NCBI RefSeq assembly: GCF_034113385.1
Contig: NZ_JAXEXL010000002.1
Location: 1 to 64,000 of the forward strand
DNA length: 64,000 nt
Direction: 5' to 3'
Origin: Atopobium sp034113385
GTDB taxonomy: Bacteria > Actinomycetota > Coriobacteriia > Coriobacteriales > Atopobiaceae
Under the pieces are notes generated by a model that searched no databases, was not told the origin of the DNA, and worked only from the letters and a program-made list of their open reading frames with translations. Shown here piece after piece: positions 42,457 through 51,158 of the stretch. Both the position numbers and the translations under genes were made by a program. How positions within the stretch are numbered: position 1 is the stretch's first letter; every line of letters begins with the position of its first letter.

Positions 42457-43326
42457 ATGCGCCACCTTTCAAAAGCAAACACGGCTTGGGAACGTATTGC
42501 AAAAGCATTGTTTGCCCTAGCTGCAGCCGTTTCAATCTGTGCGGTCATTTTAATCTGCGTGTTTCTCTTTGCGGGTGGCGCACCTGCTTTGAGCACCATT
42601 GGTCCTGCCAAGTTTTTACTTGGCAGGATTTGGAGACCTTCATCAGAGCTCTACGGTATCTTTCCTATGGTTTTGGGAAGTGTGTATGTAACGTTTGGCG
42701 CGCTGCTTATTGGTGTGCCTTTAGGCATTCTTACCGCCGCATATCTTTCTAGATTTGCAAAGCCTCGTATGTCCAAAGTACTTGCGCACGGCATTGATTT
42801 GCTTGCAGGGATTCCTTCTGTTGTCTTTGGATTTTTTGGCTTGATGGTGCTTGTTCCTCTTATTCGCGCAAGTTTCCATGTTCAGGGAATGAGTCTTCTT
42901 ACTGCCAGTATTGTTTTGGGAATCATGATTTTGCCCACAATCGTTTCGGTTTCAAAGACTGCCATGGACTCGGTCCCAAACAGTTACTACGAGGGAGCAC
43001 GCGCGCTGGGCGCAGATCATGAGCACGCAGTGTTTTGCACTATTATGCCCGCCGCTTCTTCAGGTGTGTTGGCTGCCATTACGCTTGGCATAGGTCGCGT
43101 TATTGGTGAGACCATGGCAGTCGTAATGGTTGCAGGTAATCAGCCTGTTATTCCAACAAGCATGGTGCGCGGTGTTCGCACGCTTACTGCAAATGTTGTT
43201 TTAGAAATGGGCTATGCGGCAGATGTGCATCGCGATGCACTTATCGCCACTGCCGTTGTTTTGTTTGTTTTTGTCTTGCTTATCAATTTGGTTGTTACTG
43301 CCCTTAAGACAAGGAGTGCTGCATGA
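42457..43326 (+). CDS. pstC: phosphate ABC transporter permease PstC
   Basis: A 289-residue permease with six membrane helices and the coupling motif YYEGARALGADHEHAVFCTIMPAA (~residues 176-199). The ATG at 42457 lies five bases after the pstS stop. A TTG at 42433, overlapping pstS, is an alternative start. It pairs with PstA, whose gene overlaps its end by 4 bases. Confidence 0.92.
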   Translation: MRHLSKANTAWERIAKALFALAAAVSICAVILICVFLFAGGAPALSTIGPAKFLLGRIWRPSSELYGIFPMVLGSVYVTFGALLIGVPLGILTAAYLSRFAKPRMSKVLAHGIDLLAGIPSVVFGFFGLMVLVPLIRASFHVQGMSLLTASIVLGIMILPTIVSVSKTAMDSVPNSYYEGARALGADHEHAVFCTIMPAASSGVLAAITLGIGRVIGETMAVVMVAGNQPVIPTSMVRGVRTLTANVVLEMGYAADVHRDALIATAVVLFVFVLLINLVVTALKTRSAA

Positions 43327-44177
43327 GTGGGATCTATAGCGGCACCGCGCCGCGCCGAAAAATCTCTTCACGAGTGCTTGGAGTTCTTGTTCGGATGGCA
43401 GCACTTTTTTGTGGGCTTACCATTGTAACTATTGTGGGATACATCCTTCTTAAGGGCATTCCCAGCATTAACGCGGGTATGTTTGCGTGGACATATACCT
43501 CCGAGAATACCTCGATGGTTCCCGCGCTTATTAATACGTTACTCGCGGTGTTGCTCACGCTTGCCATTGCGGTTCCCTTAGGCATTATGGCTGCAATCTT
43601 TTTGGTTGAGTACACCGCTCGCGGCAATACCTTTGTTCGTGTGGTACGTATTGCAGCGCAAACGCTTACCGGCATCCCTTCGATTGTATATGGGCTGTTT
43701 GGCATGCTGTTTTTTGTTACCTTCTTACGGTGGGGTCTTTCATTGCTTTCTGGTTGTATGACGCTTTCTATCATGGTTCTACCAACCATTATGCGTACAA
43801 CAGAAGAAGCCTTGCTTGCCGTTGATGATTCGTATCGTGAGGGCAGTTTTGGACTTGGTGCTGGGCGTCTTCGCACGGTTTTCTCGGTCGTGTTGCCCAG
43901 TGCTATGGCAGGTATTTTGGGAGGCGTCATCCTCTCTATTGGCCGCATTATTGGTGAGTCTGCAGCATTGATTTTTACAGCAGGCACAATTGCGCAGGTT
44001 CCTTTGGATGTGTTTGGGTCTGCGCGCACGATGGCGGTTCATATGTATGTCACGTCAAGCGAAGGCATGCACCTTGATGCAGCGTATGCAACGGCAGTAA
44101 TTTTGCTGGTACTTGCACTTTTGGTAAATGGCTTGGCATCTTTTGTAGCTCAGAAAATGGCACAGAACAACAAGTAA
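43323..44177 (+). CDS. pstA: phosphate ABC transporter permease PstA
   Basis: A 284-residue permease, six helices, with the PstA coupling segment DDSYREGSFGLGAGRLRTVFSVVLPSA (~residues 172-198) and GIPSIVYGLFGMLFF. It overlaps pstC by ATGA. It is followed by a 52-base gap before pstB. Confidence 0.93.
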   Translation: MSGIYSGTAPRRKISSRVLGVLVRMAALFCGLTIVTIVGYILLKGIPSINAGMFAWTYTSENTSMVPALINTLLAVLLTLAIAVPLGIMAAIFLVEYTARGNTFVRVVRIAAQTLTGIPSIVYGLFGMLFFVTFLRWGLSLLSGCMTLSIMVLPTIMRTTEEALLAVDDSYREGSFGLGAGRLRTVFSVVLPSAMAGILGGVILSIGRIIGESAALIFTAGTIAQVPLDVFGSARTMAVHMYVTSSEGMHLDAAYATAVILLVLALLVNGLASFVAQKMAQNNK

Positions 44178-44229
44178 GACATACATGGTATACAGCTTTT
44201 AAGAGAAGGAGGAGTCGTGCTTTAAGCGG

Positions 44230-45066
44230 GTGTACCAGGTATATCTGCTGCACGACAGCATAACAACAATGCAAGTCATAACTCAGCAAGAAAAAGCTCC
44301 TTCATTGGGGCTGACTCAAAAAATTGGTGTTCAGAATCTCAATTTGTACTACGGGACGTTTCATGCGCTGCATGACATTTCTCTGTCCATTCCTGCTCAT
44401 AAGATTACGGCCTTTATTGGGCCTTCGGGCTGTGGTAAATCAACGTTGCTCAGGACGTTCAACCGCATGAATGATCTGGTTGAGGGGTGTCGCATTGAAG
44501 GCACTGTTATGCTTGACAATACAGATATATACGCACGTAGCTGTGATGTGAATCTGCTTCGTCGGCGCGTAGGCATGGTTTTCCAAAAGCCCAATCCGTT
44601 TCCCATGAGTGTCTTTGATAACGTTGCGTATGGTCCTCGAACCCATGGTATTCGCAATCGCCCACAGCTCGAAGAAATTGTCGAGAAATCCCTCAAGAAA
44701 GCGGCTATTTGGGATGAGCTTAAAGATCGTTTACACAAGAGTGCCCTTGGTCTTTCTGGTGGACAACAACAGCGTTTATGCATTGCGCGTGCACTGGCTG
44801 TTGAGCCTGAAGTGTTACTTTTAGATGAGGCAACAAGCGCTTTGGACCCAATTTCTACGGGCAAGATTGAGGATTTGAGCCAAGAGCTTAAGCGCGACTA
44901 TACCGTTGTGATGGTTACCCACAACATGCAACAAGCAGCACGCATTTCAGATATATGTGCGTTTTTCCTGCTGGGCACTATGGTTGAGTTTTCTGGCACG
45001 CATACGTTGTTTAGTCATCCGCAAGATACACGTACCGAAGATTACATTTCTGGAAGGTTTGGATAA
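44230..45066 (+). CDS. pstB: phosphate ABC transporter ATPase PstB
   Basis: A 278-residue ATPase with Walker A GPSGCGKST, Q-loop VFQKPNPFPMSVFDNVAYG, signature LSGGQQQRLC, Walker B VLLLDEATSALDP and switch His VTHNMQQA: all PstB hallmarks. The start is unclear. The frame opens with GTG at 44230, and the next Met is ATG 44269 with no ribosome site. The only strong site, AAGGAGGAG (44206-44214), sits two bases before an out-of-frame GTG CTT TAA (44217-44225). Initiation at 44230, fifteen bases after that site, or reinitiation after the mini-frame, is possible. Confidence 0.9.
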   Translation: MYQVYLLHDSITTMQVITQQEKAPSLGLTQKIGVQNLNLYYGTFHALHDISLSIPAHKITAFIGPSGCGKSTLLRTFNRMNDLVEGCRIEGTVMLDNTDIYARSCDVNLLRRRVGMVFQKPNPFPMSVFDNVAYGPRTHGIRNRPQLEEIVEKSLKKAAIWDELKDRLHKSALGLSGGQQQRLCIARALAVEPEVLLLDEATSALDPISTGKIEDLSQELKRDYTVVMVTHNMQQAARISDICAFFLLGTMVEFSGTHTLFSHPQDTRTEDYISGRFG

Positions 45067-45069
45067 GAC

Positions 45070-45723
45070 ATGAGAAATAGGTTTAATGCGCAACTTCAGA
45101 TGCTTGATGCACAAACGCTTGTCATGGGAACTTCTATTGAAGATGCTGTTACGCAAAGTGTTGATATGCTGGAAAATCCCCATGAAGCAATCCTTGAGTG
45201 CGTTATTGAAGGTGATGATGACATAGATCATCAAGAGCGTGAGATTGAGTCGTTGTGTCTTAAGCTGCTTTTGATGCAACAACCTGTTGCAACGGATTTG
45301 CGCCACGTTTCTGCTGTTCTTAAAATTGCTGGTGATATGGAACGCATTGGAGATCAGGCTGCTAATATTGCCGAGATACTCATGGCGGGTTCATGGGCTC
45401 CTAAACAGGGCTTACAAGACAGTATGGTGGCGCTTGGTCGTCGTGCTCAGCATATGGTGCATGCAGCAATGGAAGCATATTCCAAAAATGATGGGGCACA
45501 GGCTCGTTTGGTTATAGAGCGCGATAAAGACGTTAACACCTCTTTTAACAGCGTTCGCGAGAAGATTGTTGCAGAAATCCGTCATCAAGAAGGGCCTGTT
45601 CCCATGCTTGTTGACGCACTCATGATTGCAAAATATTTTGAACGCATTGGTGACCATTCAAAAAATATTTGTAACTGGCTAGAATATAAATTAGAAGGGA
45701 TTTATAAGACGGAACGCATCTGA
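45070..45723 (+). CDS. phoU: phosphate transport regulator PhoU
   Basis: A 217-residue PhoU with the two repeated three-helix bundles and their metal-binding E/DxxxD signatures: KIAGDMERIGDQAANIAE (~residues 95-112) and IAKYFERIGDHSKNICNW (~186-203). PhoU restrains PstSCAB and the PhoR kinase when phosphate is ample. It starts 3 bases after pstB, using GGAAGG in the pstB end. Confidence 0.93.
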   Translation: MRNRFNAQLQMLDAQTLVMGTSIEDAVTQSVDMLENPHEAILECVIEGDDDIDHQEREIESLCLKLLLMQQPVATDLRHVSAVLKIAGDMERIGDQAANIAEILMAGSWAPKQGLQDSMVALGRRAQHMVHAAMEAYSKNDGAQARLVIERDKDVNTSFNSVREKIVAEIRHQEGPVPMLVDALMIAKYFERIGDHSKNICNWLEYKLEGIYKTERI

Positions 45724-45737
45724 TAGGAACATACCTC

Positions 45738-46508
45738 ATGATTTTCTATCTTGAAGATGACTCACACATTCGTGACCTCGCGCTCTATGCGCTTGAGCGT
45801 ACTGGGTATGAGGCTCGTGGGTTTTCTCGCGCGGCAGAGCTCTATGCAGCGCTTAAAACTACCGTTCCCGATCTTATTCTGTTAGATGTCATGCTTCCTG
45901 AAGAGGATGGCGTGCATGTTCTTACCCAGTTGCGCGCAAATCAAGCTACTCAAGATATTCCCGTGATGATGCTTACGGCAAAAAGCACTGAGTACGATAA
46001 GGTCAAAGGGCTTGATGCTGGTGCAGATGATTATCTTACGAAGCCTTTTGGCATGATGGAGCTTGTTTCCCGTGTGGGTGCGTTATTGCGCCGAGACGAG
46101 CGCGCGCGTCGTCATGCACAAACACGCAAAGATATCCAGGTGCAGCCAAGTGCGACGCTAATAACAGACGAGCCTGTGCCAGCGCAAGAACAGCATGAAG
46201 CTCAGCTGTTAGAGGTGGGCAGCATCACACTTGATCCAGGTCGGTATAAAGTTTGTGTTGCGGGCAAAGAAGTACGTCTTACCCATAAGGAGTTTGAGCT
46301 TTTACGCTATCTTTTGGAAAAACGTGGGTTTGTACTGACGCGCACGCAGATGCTTGAGCATGTGTGGGGGTATCGTGATGGGTATGAGACGCGCACGGTT
46401 GATGCTCATATTTTGACGCTTCGCAAAAAGATTGCTGATATTGATCAGGCGGCTGCTGAGTGCATAGAGACTGTCCATGGCGTTGGCTATAGGGTGCAGG
46501 GACGGTAA
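45738..46508 (+). CDS. phoB: phosphate response regulator (PhoB/PhoP, OmpR family)
   Basis: A 256-residue response regulator. Receiver domain (residues 1-120): acidic pair EDD at 6-8, phospho-acceptor Asp in LILLDVMLPEEDG (~52), Thr/Lys switch residues in MLTAK and TKPFG. An unusually long linker (~122-155) precedes the OmpR-type winged helix (~156-255; LTHKEFELLRYLLEKRG and GYETRTVDAHI). It follows phoU by 14 bases and overlaps the kinase gene by one base. Probable target: the repeats before pstS. Confidence 0.92.
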   Translation: MIFYLEDDSHIRDLALYALERTGYEARGFSRAAELYAALKTTVPDLILLDVMLPEEDGVHVLTQLRANQATQDIPVMMLTAKSTEYDKVKGLDAGADDYLTKPFGMMELVSRVGALLRRDERARRHAQTRKDIQVQPSATLITDEPVPAQEQHEAQLLEVGSITLDPGRYKVCVAGKEVRLTHKEFELLRYLLEKRGFVLTRTQMLEHVWGYRDGYETRTVDAHILTLRKKIADIDQAAAECIETVHGVGYRVQGR

Positions 46509-47896
46509 TGTTTGTGGGTGTGTCTCAAGAGAAAAGCATTGCTCGCACCATTGCCTTAAGCATTGCGGTTGTTGTGACTGTTATTGTGCTCTTAGCTGCT
46601 GTCATACTGTCGTATACGGCATATTCTTTTATTGATTCTCAGACCGATGCAGAAGTACTCATGCGCACAGAGGCGCTGGCATCAGCAGTGAATGGTTCTG
46701 ACGGTGATGATGTTACCGTTATTAAAAACCAACTCAAGATTGCACCTGCGTATGTACGCGTAACGCTTATTGAACATGATGGAGCCGTTGTCTACGACAA
46801 CTTTGCTAACGCGTCTACGCTTAAGAACCATGCAGATAGACCAGAAGTAAAACATGCCATGGTAACGGGGCAGGGTTCCAGCGCTCGCCGCTCAGATACG
46901 CTTAGTGAGGAGAGCATCTATCGAGCTGTGCTTTTGGATAATGGCATGGTATTGCGCGTGGGTATTGCACAATCCAATATTTGGGGTGTGTTTTTTACCA
47001 TACTTCCGTTTTTGGTGGCTGTTTTGGTAGGTGCAAGCATCGTCTCGGTTATTGCGGGGCGCATGGTGGCACGTGGTTTTGTACACAAACTTGATGCTAT
47101 TGATCTTGATCATCCCAACACAGCGCAGGTACCAAAAGAACTCCGTCCTCTTTTGGGTCGTATAGAAGACCAGCAAATTCGTCTTTCCGAGAAGGACGCG
47201 GATCGCCGTCGCTTTACCTCAAATGCTTCTCATGAGCTTAAAACACCTCTTACCGTTATTTCGGGGTATGCCGAGCTCATTGCAGGTGGATTGGCACTTC
47301 CAGAAGATGTTCCGCAATTTGCTCGCTTGATTCATGCAGAAGCTGTTCATATGCGTGAGATTGTTGATGATTTGTTGGCGCTTTCACATTTGGAAGATTC
47401 AAGTGTTATGGCTATTGATTTTTCTGAATCGGTTTCACTTGCGCGTATTGCTAACGAGACTGCTCAGCGCGTAAAAGTCGAGGCAGAGCGTCGTAATGTC
47501 ACGCTTGTGGTAGACATATCTGATGAAGCTGTGCTTACTGAGGACGTGGTTATTACCGGCAATGCACGACTGATTTCCGAACTTGTCCTCAATCTTATAG
47601 AGAATGCTGTGCGCTATAACGTTGATGGCGGAAGGGTAGTGGTACGCGCACATACCAATGATGACCAGCACGCTTGTCTGGTTGTGTCAGATACGGGTGT
47701 GGGCATACCTTGTGCATTGCGCGAAAAAGTGTTTGAGCGCTTTTATCGTGTGGATACAAGTTCTTCTCGCGATACAGGCGGTACTGGCCTTGGTTTGGCA
47801 ATTGTTAAGCATATTGCTCAGCTGCATGGTGCAGAAATCCGTGTGGAAGATAACGTTCCTCAAGGCACGGTGTTTGAGGTGCGGTTTCCTCGTTAA
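46508..47896 (+). CDS. phoR: phosphate sensor histidine kinase (PhoR type)
   Basis: A 462-residue kinase. Two membrane helices (~residues 15-37 and ~157-180) flank a ~120-residue extracellular segment. Then HisKA with RRRFTSNASHELKTPLTVISGYAELI (phospho-His ~240) and a HATPase domain with N-box NLIENAVRYN, DTGVGIP and TGGTGLGLAIVKHI. No PAS domain is evident. It is last in the pst-pho operon, so signal and transporter genes are coregulated. Confidence 0.9.
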   Translation: MFVGVSQEKSIARTIALSIAVVVTVIVLLAAVILSYTAYSFIDSQTDAEVLMRTEALASAVNGSDGDDVTVIKNQLKIAPAYVRVTLIEHDGAVVYDNFANASTLKNHADRPEVKHAMVTGQGSSARRSDTLSEESIYRAVLLDNGMVLRVGIAQSNIWGVFFTILPFLVAVLVGASIVSVIAGRMVARGFVHKLDAIDLDHPNTAQVPKELRPLLGRIEDQQIRLSEKDADRRRFTSNASHELKTPLTVISGYAELIAGGLALPEDVPQFARLIHAEAVHMREIVDDLLALSHLEDSSVMAIDFSESVSLARIANETAQRVKVEAERRNVTLVVDISDEAVLTEDVVITGNARLISELVLNLIENAVRYNVDGGRVVVRAHTNDDQHACLVVSDTGVGIPCALREKVFERFYRVDTSSSRDTGGTGLGLAIVKHIAQLHGAEIRVEDNVPQGTVFEVRFPR

Positions 47897-47956
47897 TTTA
47901 TATGTATCGGTGCACATATTGGTGCACACAGTATCCGCGTACTTTCTTGTTTAGAC

Positions 47957-47973
47957 ATACCACCATGGGGTAT
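47957..47973. promoter_or_regulatory. candidate CsoR operator 1
   Basis: ATACCACCATGGGGTAT resembles CsoR-family operators (TACCC...GGGTA). It lies ~50 bases upstream of csoR. Confidence 0.55.
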
Positions 47974-47992
47974 AGTAGTGTCAAGCTAATAA

Positions 47993-48007
47993 ACCCCCAA
48001 GGGGTAT
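47993..48007. promoter_or_regulatory. candidate CsoR operator 2
   Basis: ACCCCCAAGGGGTAT contains the dyad ACCCC-CAA-GGGGT, a second CsoR-type site 36 bp from the first and directly before csoR. Confidence 0.55.
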
Positions 48008-48022
48008 ATGGAAGGAACAGAC

Positions 48023-48322
48023 ATGGCAGAATGCCCCACGCGTCACTTAAAACATACGCCGCGTTCAGAGCAGCTGGTAAAGGATGCAACAACGCGTCTT
48101 AATCGTGCGATTGGCCAGCTTAATGGTGTTAAGCAGATGATTGATGAAGGTCGTTATTGTGGTGATGTCCTCGTGCAGTTGGCGGCAGCGCAAAGTGCCG
48201 TCAAAGCGGTGTCGCGCATGTTGTTAGAGGACCATCTGCAAAGCTGTGTGGTTGAGGAAATTCAGCAAGGTAACACGGAAGTTGTCTCTGAAGTGGTGGA
48301 CCTGCTTAAGAAGTTCTCGTAA
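48023..48322 (+). CDS. csoR: copper-sensing repressor CsoR
   Basis: A 99-residue CsoR/RcnR-family helical repressor. Expected Cu(I) ligands: Cys in GRYCGDVLVQLAAAQSAVKAV, then His and Cys in LEDHLQSCVVEE, the C-H-C pattern of copper sensors. It binds DNA as apo-protein and is released by copper. The ATG at 48023 has GGAAGGA six bases upstream; an ATG at 48008 is closer to AAGGGG and could be used. It is followed 9 bases later by copA, with two operator-like sites upstream. Confidence 0.9.
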   Translation: MAECPTRHLKHTPRSEQLVKDATTRLNRAIGQLNGVKQMIDEGRYCGDVLVQLAAAQSAVKAVSRMLLEDHLQSCVVEEIQQGNTEVVSEVVDLLKKFS

Positions 48323-48331
48323 GGACGTACT

Positions 48332-51058
48332 ATGGGTAAGCAAAATGAGCTTCAGGCCCAAGCGGCAGTTGAGGTATTTGATATTGAGGGTATGACTTGC
48401 GCTGCATGTCAGGCGCGTGTGCAACGTGTTGCTCAGGCGGTTGACGGTGTGCTTAGCGCGCAGGTTAACCTGCTCAAAAACTCGATGGAAGTCAGCTATG
48501 ACGGCAGCGCTCAAACAATTCACAACATTGTACAAGCTATCGATAAGGCCGGGTATGGTGCAACGCCTCGCACTGTGCGCCAGGATCTGGGAGCCGATGC
48601 TGGCTTCGGGGTTGGTACAAGCACGGCAGCAGCTGCAACGGTTGATCCTGCTGTAAATGCACAAAAGGCTATTGACCATAAGCGCACACAGCTTATCTGG
48701 TCAATGGTTTTCTCGATACCTTTGTTTTATGTGGCTATGGGCCCTATGTTTGGTTGGCCGTTACCGTTTGCTTTAGACACTATGCAAGGCATGGGAGTTC
48801 GTGCGTTGTTAGAGCTTGTGCTTGCTACGCCCATACTTTTTGTTAATCGCGAATACTTTGTAACGGGCTTTAAGTCTTTGTTTTACTTAGCTCCCAATAT
48901 GGATGCACTGATTGCGTTGGGTTCCGCTGCGTCATATGGCTATAGCTTGGCAGGCTTGTTCCAAATTATGTGGGCGTATGGATTTGGCCAGACTCATCTG
49001 GTGGCTCATGTGGCACATGAGTTGTACTTTGATTCTGCAGCTATGATTTTGACACTCATTACCTTGGGAAAGTTTTTTGAGGCACGCGCTAAAGGCAAGA
49101 CTACAAACGCTCTGTCTTCTCTTATGGATTTGGCGCCCAAGACTGCAACGGTTGTGCGTGATGGTGCAGAGGTTGTTGTGCCTACCAACCAGGTAGTTGT
49201 GGGCGATGTAGTTGTTGTGCGTGCAGGAGAGTCTGTGCCGGTAGATGGCACTATTCTTGAGGGCTCGGGCGTGTTGGATGAGTCTGCCATTACGGGTGAG
49301 CCTCTTCCGGTAAGCAAGCAAGTGGGCGAGCATGTGGTTGGTGCTACGGTTTCTCAGACTGGTTGGTTTACTATGCGTGCCGATGCAGTTGGAGAAAACA
49401 CTGCTCTTGCAGGTATTATCCGTTTGGTAGATGAGGCAACCAACACCAAGGCGCCTATTCAACGGGTAGCAGACAGTATTGCCGGCGTGTTTGTGCCTAC
49501 AGTTATGGCTATAGCAGCACTTACCTTTGTAGCATGGCTGTTTATCTTTGCTCCTGGAGAAGGGGCGGTGGCGCTTAACCATGCTGTGTCGGTGCTTGTA
49601 ATCTCTTGTCCGTGTGCGTTGGGGTTAGCTACACCAACTGCGGTTATGGTGGGCACGGGTCGTGGCGCCAAGTTTGGCATCCTTATTAAGGGTGCAGAAG
49701 TGCTAGAAACTGCAGGCACGTTAGATACCGTTGTGTTTGATAAAACAGGCACGATTACGGAAGGCAAGCCCAGTGTTGTCTCTGTCATTCCTGCTCAGGG
49801 AGTGGATGAGTCTGAGCTTTTAAGCTATGCGCTGGCCATTGAGTCTAAATCTGAACATCCTTTGGCAAAAGCCCTTGTTACATATGCTACCGAGAAACTC
49901 GCTGAGCTTGCCAGCGATACAAACATGAGCACCAGCGTACAGCATATGGATGCCGTGGAAGATTTTACTCAAGTAGCGGGTGCAGGTCTGAGTGCTTCTA
50001 TAGGAGGCAAGAGCGTATTTGCAGGCAATGCAGGTCATATGCAAGCACATAACATTGCTATTACAGAGCTGCTTGCTTATGCCGATGCAAGCATGGAGCA
50101 GGGCGCTACGCCTTTGTTCTTTGGCGTAGAGAATCGTGCTTTGGGCATGATTGTTGTGAGCGATGCTCTAAAGCCGCAGTCTGTTCAGGCTGTGGATCAG
50201 CTGCATGCATTAGGACTTCGCACGATTATGCTTACGGGCGATCAAGAAAAGACGGCGCGTGTGGTAGCACGGGCAGTTGGCATAGACGAAGTTATTGCGG
50301 GCGTACTTCCTGATCAAAAGGAACATACGATTCGAGAACTTCAGGCATCTGGTAAAACAGTTGCTATGGTGGGCGACGGAATCAATGATGCTCCAGCTTT
50401 AGCGCGCGCAGATGTGGGCATTGCTCTTGGTGCTGGTACAGATATTGCGATAAGTTCTGCTGATGTAGTGCTCATGCATTCCAACCCTGCAGATGTGGCA
50501 ACGGCCATTGAGCTATCACGTGCCACGGTAGCTGACATTCATCAGAATCTATTCTGGGCGCTGTTTTATAACGTTATTTGTATTCCAGTGGCTATGGGCG
50601 TCTTGGTCCCCTTTGGCATTACGCTTAATCCCATGATTGGCGCTTTGGCCATGGGTTTCTCGTCCGTGTTTGTGGTATCTAATGCCTTACGCTTGTTTGG
50701 TTGGAAGCCCAGTAGCGCGACGGATGTAGCTCAGACAGAAACCACAGCGCCTGAAGCCGATGCAGGAGACGCAGCTTCTGCACGTCCAATCAATGAAGTT
50801 AGTACTATTGCCTCGTATGAGGCACAAGAGAAAGGAAACACTCCTATGGCGCGTAAGACACTTTCTATTGACGGCATGATGTGCCAACACTGTGCTGCTC
50901 ACGTTACCGAGGCGCTTGAGGGCGTGCGTGGCGTAAAGAACGTTGTTGTTTCACTTGATAGCAAAACTGCAACGCTTGATGCAGGCTTGTTGGTATCTGA
51001 CGATAAGCTTATTAAGGCTGTTGAGCAAGCGGGTTATACGGTAACTAGCATTGCGTAA
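48332..51058 (+). CDS. copA: copper P1B-type ATPase CopA with fused C-terminal CopZ-like domain
   Basis: A 908-residue Cu(I)-exporting ATPase. The N-terminal heavy-metal domain has MTCAAC (residues 21-26). Eight membrane helices follow, including the transport motif ISCPCALGLATPT (CPC ~426). Also present: phosphorylation site DKTGTITEG (~470), GDGINDAP (~681) and DVGIALGAGTDIA. After the last helix and a polar linker, a second complete heavy-metal domain forms residues ~839-908 (SIDGMMCQHCAAHV, Cys851 and Cys854). CopA proteins normally carry such domains only at the N-terminus; here the end looks like the chaperone CopZ fused in frame. An internal Met839 has its own ribosome site. Confidence 0.93.
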   Translation: MGKQNELQAQAAVEVFDIEGMTCAACQARVQRVAQAVDGVLSAQVNLLKNSMEVSYDGSAQTIHNIVQAIDKAGYGATPRTVRQDLGADAGFGVGTSTAAAATVDPAVNAQKAIDHKRTQLIWSMVFSIPLFYVAMGPMFGWPLPFALDTMQGMGVRALLELVLATPILFVNREYFVTGFKSLFYLAPNMDALIALGSAASYGYSLAGLFQIMWAYGFGQTHLVAHVAHELYFDSAAMILTLITLGKFFEARAKGKTTNALSSLMDLAPKTATVVRDGAEVVVPTNQVVVGDVVVVRAGESVPVDGTILEGSGVLDESAITGEPLPVSKQVGEHVVGATVSQTGWFTMRADAVGENTALAGIIRLVDEATNTKAPIQRVADSIAGVFVPTVMAIAALTFVAWLFIFAPGEGAVALNHAVSVLVISCPCALGLATPTAVMVGTGRGAKFGILIKGAEVLETAGTLDTVVFDKTGTITEGKPSVVSVIPAQGVDESELLSYALAIESKSEHPLAKALVTYATEKLAELASDTNMSTSVQHMDAVEDFTQVAGAGLSASIGGKSVFAGNAGHMQAHNIAITELLAYADASMEQGATPLFFGVENRALGMIVVSDALKPQSVQAVDQLHALGLRTIMLTGDQEKTARVVARAVGIDEVIAGVLPDQKEHTIRELQASGKTVAMVGDGINDAPALARADVGIALGAGTDIAISSADVVLMHSNPADVATAIELSRATVADIHQNLFWALFYNVICIPVAMGVLVPFGITLNPMIGALAMGFSSVFVVSNALRLFGWKPSSATDVAQTETTAPEADAGDAASARPINEVSTIASYEAQEKGNTPMARKTLSIDGMMCQHCAAHVTEALEGVRGVKNVVVSLDSKTATLDAGLLVSDDKLIKAVEQAGYTVTSIA
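50846..51058 (+). CDS. possible free CopZ from an internal start in copA
   Basis: In-frame ATG at 50846 within copA, with AAAGGA (50831-50836) nine bases upstream, would give a 70-residue protein, the usual size of the copper chaperone CopZ, starting MARKTLSIDGMMCQHC. The domain boundary coincides with this Met. Both products (fusion and free chaperone) could be made from one mRNA. This is inference; no expression evidence is available. Confidence 0.4.
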   Translation: MARKTLSIDGMMCQHCAAHVTEALEGVRGVKNVVVSLDSKTATLDAGLLVSDDKLIKAVEQAGYTVTSIA

Positions 51059-51158
51059 TCTGTGCAGGCGTGTAGCCCGCTTAGGCATGTAAATCGTACT
51101 GGCGTATAGCCCGTGCTGGTGCAAAAGGGCTACGTGGAAATGTAGGTAAGTCAAGGCA

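Noticed and set aside
43334..44029. A 231-codon minus-strand frame inside pstA
   Set aside because: pstA has family motifs and overlaps pstC by ATGA; the antisense frame is a codon-bias shadow.
50700..50850. Frameshift or assembly fusion between copA and a separate copZ
   Set aside because: The frame is open across the linker with normal codon use, and no stop or indel is needed to explain the fusion, so it was kept as real.
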